From JAAYAY01 sp964429355 (lineage in GTDB: Bacteria > Planctomycetota > Planctomycetia > Pirellulales > Thermoguttaceae), in assembly GCA_964429355.1 (NCBI GenBank), contig CAYSCH010000375.1, forward strand, positions 1-9,233: 9,233 bases of DNA. Reading direction: 5' to 3'. Below, piece after piece: positions 5,463 through 9,233 of this stretch; within the stretch, counting starts at the first letter, position 1, and each line of letters starts with the position of its first letter. Below the pieces are notes generated by a model. That model worked only from the letters and a program-made list of their open reading frames with translations. It had not been told where the DNA came from and ran no database searches. The position numbers were made by a program, and so were the translations under genes.

Positions 5463-6395
5463 ATGGCTGCGTCACATCGCCGGAATGCGCGAGCGTTCAC
5501 TCTCATCGAGATGCTGGTGACGATCGCGATTATCGGAATTCTGGTGGCGTTGTTGCTTCCCGCCGTCCAGGCCGTTCGCGAGTCCGGTCGGCGGATGCAG
5601 TGTCAGAATAACCTCAAGCAGCTGGGACTGGCTATTCAAGAATACCATTCTGTCCAGTCGGCATTTCCCCCTTCGTCCACCGATGTTCCGTACCGACACA
5701 GTTGGGTCCCGTTTCTGTTGTCCCACATCGAAATGGAGTCCCTCGGCATGGATTACGATTGGAATGCACACTGGGACGATCCGGCCAATCAGAAGGCCGT
5801 CAATGCCAGGATTGGCCTCCTCATCTGTCCGTCCACGCCCGAATCGGATCGAGTGGATCGTCTTGACGTCGGAAAGACGGCTGCCATTGGCGACTACGCC
5901 CCCCCCGCTCGCGTATCGCAGGTGCTTGTCGAACTCGGATACGTGCAGCCCATGCATGATCGGCGCGGCATGCTGACGACGGGGGATCGAGTTCAGGACA
6001 TCCACGTTGAAGACGGGATGAGCAATACCCTGGCCCTTCTTGAAGCGGCGGGGCGCCCTGTGTTTTTCACGCGATTCAAGCCTGCCCCCCCCAACAGTAG
6101 CCCTGGCGGCGGCAATCCGGATGTTGTCGGAGGACGAGTCCTGGGAGCCGGTTGGGCCGACGACCGAAACGAAGTGACGGTTCACGGGTTTACTCGTGAT
6201 GGGCTCAGCGCTCCGGGCCCCTACCCTATGAACTGTACCAATAATGATGAAGCCTTCGGCTTCCACATCGGCGGGATCAATACGGTGTTTGGAGACGGGG
6301 GCGTACGGCTTCTCAGCGAAACGATTGCGATCGAGGTCTTCGCCGCGCTGGTGACGAGTAACGGTGATGAGATCCTGGATCAGGCAACCTACTGA
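5463..6395 (+). CDS. DUF1559 pseudopilin-like protein
   Basis: 310 residues. The ATG at 5463 is chosen over upstream in-frame starts because AGGAG lies 7 nt before it and the protein then begins with a typical class III (prepilin) signal. That signal is a short basic leader, RAFTLIE, a hydrophobic helix (MLVTIAIIGILVALLLPAVQ) and the family's SGRRMQCQNNLKQLGLAIQEYH. Prepilin peptidase would cut after Ala11 (Gly is the usual residue) and methylate Phe12. The central part carries the DUF1559 (SBP_bac_10) domain. The C-terminus has the family ending, FGFHIGGINTVFGDGGVRLL followed by ALVTSNGDEI, corresponding to the usual H-x-G-G-x-N...F-x-DGSVR pattern. Planctomycetes carry very many such paralogues, thought to be exported pseudopilin-like surface proteins; individual roles are unknown. 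The HEAT-repeat gene follows 75 bp downstream and may be cotranscribed. Confidence 0.93.
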   Translation: MAASHRRNARAFTLIEMLVTIAIIGILVALLLPAVQAVRESGRRMQCQNNLKQLGLAIQEYHSVQSAFPPSSTDVPYRHSWVPFLLSHIEMESLGMDYDWNAHWDDPANQKAVNARIGLLICPSTPESDRVDRLDVGKTAAIGDYAPPARVSQVLVELGYVQPMHDRRGMLTTGDRVQDIHVEDGMSNTLALLEAAGRPVFFTRFKPAPPNSSPGGGNPDVVGGRVLGAGWADDRNEVTVHGFTRDGLSAPGPYPMNCTNNDEAFGFHIGGINTVFGDGGVRLLSETIAIEVFAALVTSNGDEILDQATY

Positions 6396-6470
6396 TCGGG
6401 CGGTGGGTACAACCTTTCGGAGTCAGTTGCCGTTTGCCGGCAGTTCCGCAAAATCCCTCGGGAGTTTTCT

Positions 6471-7772
6471 ATGACGCGATTTGCTTTAATCGTCAGTGTT
6501 TTTGGCTGTGTTCTCGCGTCCTCTGTCTGGGCGGGGGAGCCAATCATGCAGGAGGCGGGGCCAAAACCGGTTTCTGAACTGATCGCTTTGCTTGATTCGG
6601 CAGATAACGCGGCAAGGTTAGACGCCATTGCGGCCCTGGCCGATCGGGGAAAGGATGCGGCGACAGCCGTCGATGCTCTGCTCAGGCAACTGGACGCAGA
6701 AGATCCTGTGGTGCGTGGGTCGGCTGCCACGGCGTTGGGAGCGATTGGAGCCGAAGGAGACAAGGTTGTGCCGATCTTGATTGCCCATTTCTCCGACGGC
6801 GAGTTCATGGAGCGGTATGAGCCTCGGCACGAAGTGATTCCGCTGTTTGCCGTTTACGGCTTGGCGGCCGCAAAATTTGGCGAAGCCGCGCTTGACGCAC
6901 TCATCCAGGCATTGCAGAGCGACTCGGATCTGGCCTTTGTGGGGGCGGCTGTCGGGCTGGAGAGCATGGGCGCAGGGGCTGCGAAAGCCATGCCCCAGAT
7001 CATGAACATGCTTCGCGGCTCCGATCAGAAACGTCGTCGAACGGCAGCGGGGATCGTGCGCGGGATAGGTCCTTCGGCTGCGGAAGCGGTACCTGTTCTC
7101 GTCGAACGACTCCGGGACGACGATTTTCATACCCAGTATTGGGCATGTCGGGCCCTCGGCGCAATCGGTCCGGCCTCGGCGACAGCGACAGGCGAATTGC
7201 TCGATCTGCTGGCCAACGGGGCGGTGTCGGTCCGCCGCAACGCCGCCATGGCACTCGGCAATATTGGGCCCGATATCGGCCCTGATGCGGTTGCCGCATT
7301 GATTCAGGCGGTGGGCAAGGATGCGATGGCTCCGGTGCGGGAGGAGGCGGTTGTTGCCCTGGGCAAACTCAAACCCTATGCGAAGGACAGCGTGCCGGTT
7401 CTCAAGAAAGCCCTGGAAGACCCGGAGTATCCAGTTCCGACGCACACGGCCCGCTCCCTCTGGCTGCTTACGGGCGATGCGAACGAGGCGATACCGGTAC
7501 TCACGCGGGCAATGAACGATCTGACGCACTTTCAGCACGCCGCCGAGGTGCTTGGTGAGATGGGGCCTGAGGCGGCCCCGGCGGTGGATCGCCTGGTCGA
7601 AGCTTTGGGGGAACGGGATCCCGACGACCGGGTGGCCGCGGCCCTGGCCCTGGCTCACATTGGCGCCGCGGCGGCCAAGGCAAAACCGGCCCTGGAGACA
7701 CTCCTCGAAGATGAACAGCCCCACGTGCGCGAGGCGGCCAAGACGGCCCTGGAAGCGATTGCCGGCACGTAA
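6471..7772 (+). CDS. Secreted HEAT-repeat protein
   Basis: 433 residues. The ATG is supported by GGGAG at 6460-6464, 6 nt upstream. Residues 1-22 (MTRFALIVSVFGCVLASSVWA, then GEP) form a Sec signal peptide with a likely cut after VWA. The rest is almost entirely about ten to eleven degenerate HEAT/PBS-lyase-type repeats of ~33-36 residues. Repeated elements are A-A-x-A-L-G-x-I-G-P followed by AVPVL-x-x-L, for example ACRALGAIGP, AAMALGNIGP, AVVALGKLKP, AAEVLGEMGP and ALALAHIGA. An insertion around residues 103-135 (HFSDGEFMERYEPRHEVIP) breaks the repeat spacing. HEAT arrays form alpha-solenoids that bind proteins; no catalytic residues are apparent. A periplasmic or envelope scaffold is inferred from the signal peptide. 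The gene is convergent with accD, with stops only 9 bp apart. Confidence 0.9.
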   Translation: MTRFALIVSVFGCVLASSVWAGEPIMQEAGPKPVSELIALLDSADNAARLDAIAALADRGKDAATAVDALLRQLDAEDPVVRGSAATALGAIGAEGDKVVPILIAHFSDGEFMERYEPRHEVIPLFAVYGLAAAKFGEAALDALIQALQSDSDLAFVGAAVGLESMGAGAAKAMPQIMNMLRGSDQKRRRTAAGIVRGIGPSAAEAVPVLVERLRDDDFHTQYWACRALGAIGPASATATGELLDLLANGAVSVRRNAAMALGNIGPDIGPDAVAALIQAVGKDAMAPVREEAVVALGKLKPYAKDSVPVLKKALEDPEYPVPTHTARSLWLLTGDANEAIPVLTRAMNDLTHFQHAAEVLGEMGPEAAPAVDRLVEALGERDPDDRVAAALALAHIGAAAAKAKPALETLLEDEQPHVREAAKTALEAIAGT

Positions 7773-7781
7773 CCGAATGCT

Positions 7782-8651
7782 CTATTTCCCGCAGTAGTCG
7801 ATTGCCCGGGCGATCTCGCTTTTCAGGTCGGGACGCCGTACGATGCGATCGACAAACCCATGTTCCAGGAGGAACTCGCTCGTCTGAAAGCCTTTGGGCA
7901 ACTCGATGTGGATCGTGGCCTTGATGGTTCGCGGGCCGGCGAAGCCGATCAGGGCTTTCGGCTCGGCGAACACGAGATCCCCGAGTGAGGCGAAACTGGC
8001 GGCTACTCCCCCCATGGTCGGGTTCGTCAGTACGGAAATGAAGAGTCCTCCTGCTTGATCGTAACGGGCGAGGGCGGCCGAGACCTTGGCCATCTGCATC
8101 AGCGACAAAACGCCCTCGTGCATCCGGGCCCCGCCTCCCGATCCGGAAATGATGATCAGAGGAAGGTGTTGCTGCGTGGCTCGTTCGATCAGCCGCGTGA
8201 GCTTCTCGCCCACGACAGACCCCATGCTGCCCATGATGAAGGAGGAGTCGGTCACACCAAAGGCGACCCGCCGGGCTCGGATCATGCCGGTTCCGACAAT
8301 GGCCGCGTCCTTGAGCCCCGTGCGAGCCTGCTCGTCTTTGAGTCGCTCGAAATAGGCCTTCTTGTCGAAGAAGTCGAGTGGATCGGTCGGTTCAAGATCC
8401 GAATCCCATTCCTCAAAAGTCCCCTCATCGAGAACCTGTTCGATTCGCTGCCGGGCTGAAACATACCAGTGATAGTCGCATTCGGGGCACACGCCTTGGC
8501 GGCGCTCGGCCTCTTTGCGAAAGATCGTTGCCTGGCAGCCTGGACAGCGTCGCCACAACCCTTCAGGCACGCCGCGTTTGGGGCGGCGAATCATGCTAGT
8601 CCAACTGCCTTTGTCCGAAGCTCCATTATCACTTTGGCCATCGGATGCCAT
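7782..8651 (-). CDS. accD: Acetyl-CoA carboxylase carboxyltransferase subunit beta
   Basis: 289 residues, normal length for bacterial AccD. With AccA it forms the carboxyltransferase that moves the carboxyl group from carboxybiotin to acetyl-CoA, giving malonyl-CoA, the committed step of fatty-acid synthesis in the cytoplasm. The N-terminal four-Cys zinc ribbon is complete: C36-x2-C39 and C55-x2-C58 (CPGC, CPEC). The crotonase-like carboxyltransferase core follows, with DSSFIMGSMGSVVGEKL, SGSGGGARMHEG, TNPTMGGVAASFASLGD, GPRTIKATIHIELPKGFQ and the closing EFLLEHGFVD. The start is supported by AGGAG 6 nt upstream (plus-strand 8658-8662). The first ~18 residues are a polar, low-complexity extension before the conserved part. 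The partner accA is not in the window. The histidine-phosphatase-like gene lies 220 bp upstream on the same strand. Confidence 0.96.
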   Translation of the reverse strand: MASDGQSDNGASDKGSWTSMIRRPKRGVPEGLWRRCPGCQATIFRKEAERRQGVCPECDYHWYVSARQRIEQVLDEGTFEEWDSDLEPTDPLDFFDKKAYFERLKDEQARTGLKDAAIVGTGMIRARRVAFGVTDSSFIMGSMGSVVGEKLTRLIERATQQHLPLIIISGSGGGARMHEGVLSLMQMAKVSAALARYDQAGGLFISVLTNPTMGGVAASFASLGDLVFAEPKALIGFAGPRTIKATIHIELPKGFQTSEFLLEHGFVDRIVRRPDLKSEIARAIDYCGK

Positions 8652-8813
8652 ACATCACTCCTGGAAGACAACGGGAAACGGCCATGCCGCTGCCCGAGTA
8701 GGGTTGGTGGTTTGTTCCTGGCCGTCCTGGAGCCGCTCCGATGAGCATCCCCGCTCCGGCTGCCATTCGCCCGAGTGGGATCTTCTTCCGGGTTCTGGGG
8801 CAGGCTCCTGGAG

Positions 8814-8842
8814 ACGATACCAAATGACCGCGTCGTTGCCCA
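8814..8842 (-). promoter_or_regulatory. Weak promoter candidate upstream of accD
   Basis: On the minus strand, TGGGCA (8837-8842) and TATCGT (8814-8819), each four of six matches to sigma70 boxes, are separated by 17 bp. The position, in the 220-bp gap before accD, is sensible, but the match is weak and could be chance. Confidence 0.25.
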
Positions 8843-8871
8843 CGCGAGACCGGCCGTTTTGTGGGGATCTT

Positions 8872-9233
8872 TCACGACGACGCTTCGACCGGTGCGAGCG
8901 CCAGGAGTTCCCAGTTGCCTCGCTCCTGCGCCGCTTGCCAGAGGTCACCGAGAGAACCGTGGGTGAAATAGCGGCGCACCAGGCTGGCCAGCGGTTCCGG
9001 GACAACCAAACCGACCACGCCCCCCTTGTGGCGTTTCAAGATCTTGGCCATGGCCGCTCGGACACGATCGTCGGCCGCGTCGAGAGTCTCACCTTGGGGC
9101 GGACAGACACATTCGGGTGTATCCTGCCATTGGCGGTAGACTCGCGGCTGCTGGCGGTGGATCTCGTCGGTTGCCATCACCTGCCACAGACCGTGATCGA
9201 GATTTCGCAGTCGTTCCAACTTCCGGCATTTCA
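8872..9233 (-). CDS. Histidine phosphatase superfamily protein, N-terminus outside window
   Basis: About 119 residues of an open frame that runs off the right edge; a TTG at 9219 is only the first possible in-window start. The frame contains LERLRNLDHGLWQ, matching the L-x-E-x-x-x-G-x-W segment of phosphoglycerate-mutase-like proteins, then PRVYRQW and CPPQGETL with the acidic residue of the fold (E in GET). The N-terminal RHG catalytic motif would lie outside the window. The second-His motif, normally V-x-H-G-x, reads VVPEPLASLVRR here, so the second catalytic His appears to be replaced (Pro74 or Glu75, counting from the TTG). The protein may be a binding or regulatory relative rather than a phosphatase. 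It lies upstream of accD on the same strand, though with a 220-bp gap. Confidence 0.7.
   Translation of the reverse strand, partial: KCRKLERLRNLDHGLWQVMATDEIHRQQPRVYRQWQDTPECVCPPQGETLDAADDRVRAAMAKILKRHKGGVVGLVVPEPLASLVRRYFTHGSLGDLWQAAQERGNWELLALAPVEASS

Noticed and set aside
5463..5530. Ala instead of Gly at the -1 position of the prepilin cleavage site as an anomaly
   Set aside because: RAFTLIE/RAFTLVE leaders are common among planctomycete DUF1559 proteins, so this is ordinary.
6618..7724. 368-aa minus-strand ORF within the HEAT gene
   Set aside because: Antisense of a clear repeat protein; its apparent periodicity is a shadow of the HEAT repeats.
8591..8875. Small minus-strand ORFs between accD and the phosphatase-like gene
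   Set aside because: Several overlapping frames of biased composition, none with recognisable sequence, and they overlap the accD start; treated as intergenic.

Overview
The window looks like a planctomycete, probably of the Pirellulales/Thermoguttaceae type. The evidence is the GC-rich coding sequence, a DUF1559 pseudopilin-like protein (a family massively expanded in Planctomycetes), a large DUF11-repeat envelope protein, a secreted HEAT-repeat protein, a short stand-alone LigD-type phosphoesterase and a planctomycete-style accD. This taxonomic call is inference from families, not from a marker gene. A run of exactly ten Ns at 4106-4115 shows that this is a draft, scaffolded assembly, possibly a metagenome bin.

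Layout, left to right. Positions 1-614 (+) hold the 3' part of a gene for a possible CAP/SCP-like protein, open at the window edge. Positions 615-1298 are non-coding and contain a perfect 18-nt inverted repeat, an 8-bp stem-loop, and two tandem ~108-bp repeats. Each repeat carries a GTGAA-N4-TTCAC dyad, resembling a Rex-type operator, and a small hairpin. Positions 1299-3923 (+) encode an 874-residue putative lipoprotein with an Ig-like region and several DUF11-like domains. From 3946 (+) a LigD 3'-phosphoesterase-like gene is interrupted by the N gap and about 190 bp of AT-rich foreign DNA, then resumes at about 4305 and ends at 4499. Positions 4511-5254 (-) encode a single-pass membrane protein convergent with it. 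A divergent promoter region (5255-5462) separates it from a DUF1559 gene (5463-6395, +), followed after 75 bp by a secreted HEAT-repeat gene (6471-7772, +). Positions 7782-8651 (-) are accD, the acetyl-CoA carboxylase beta subunit, convergent with the HEAT gene. Upstream of accD on the same strand is a partial histidine-phosphatase-like gene (8872-9233, -).

The genes do not form one pathway. DUF11, DUF1559, HEAT and the membrane protein are all envelope or exported proteins. accD is housekeeping fatty-acid synthesis. The LigD-PE protein would act on DNA 3' ends.

The most notable observation is an assembly chimera rather than a new system. The ORF at 4131-4499 fuses the N-terminal helix-turn-helix half of a Bacteroidales-type WYL regulator to the C-terminal half of the planctomycete LigD-PE protein, joined inside a short peptide motif (YLEYEGP) that I recall in both families. 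Removing 4106-4305 restores an in-frame 117-residue protein and places the expected active-site Tyr at the junction. The most interesting genuine biology is the tandem operator-like repeat upstream of the DUF11 gene.
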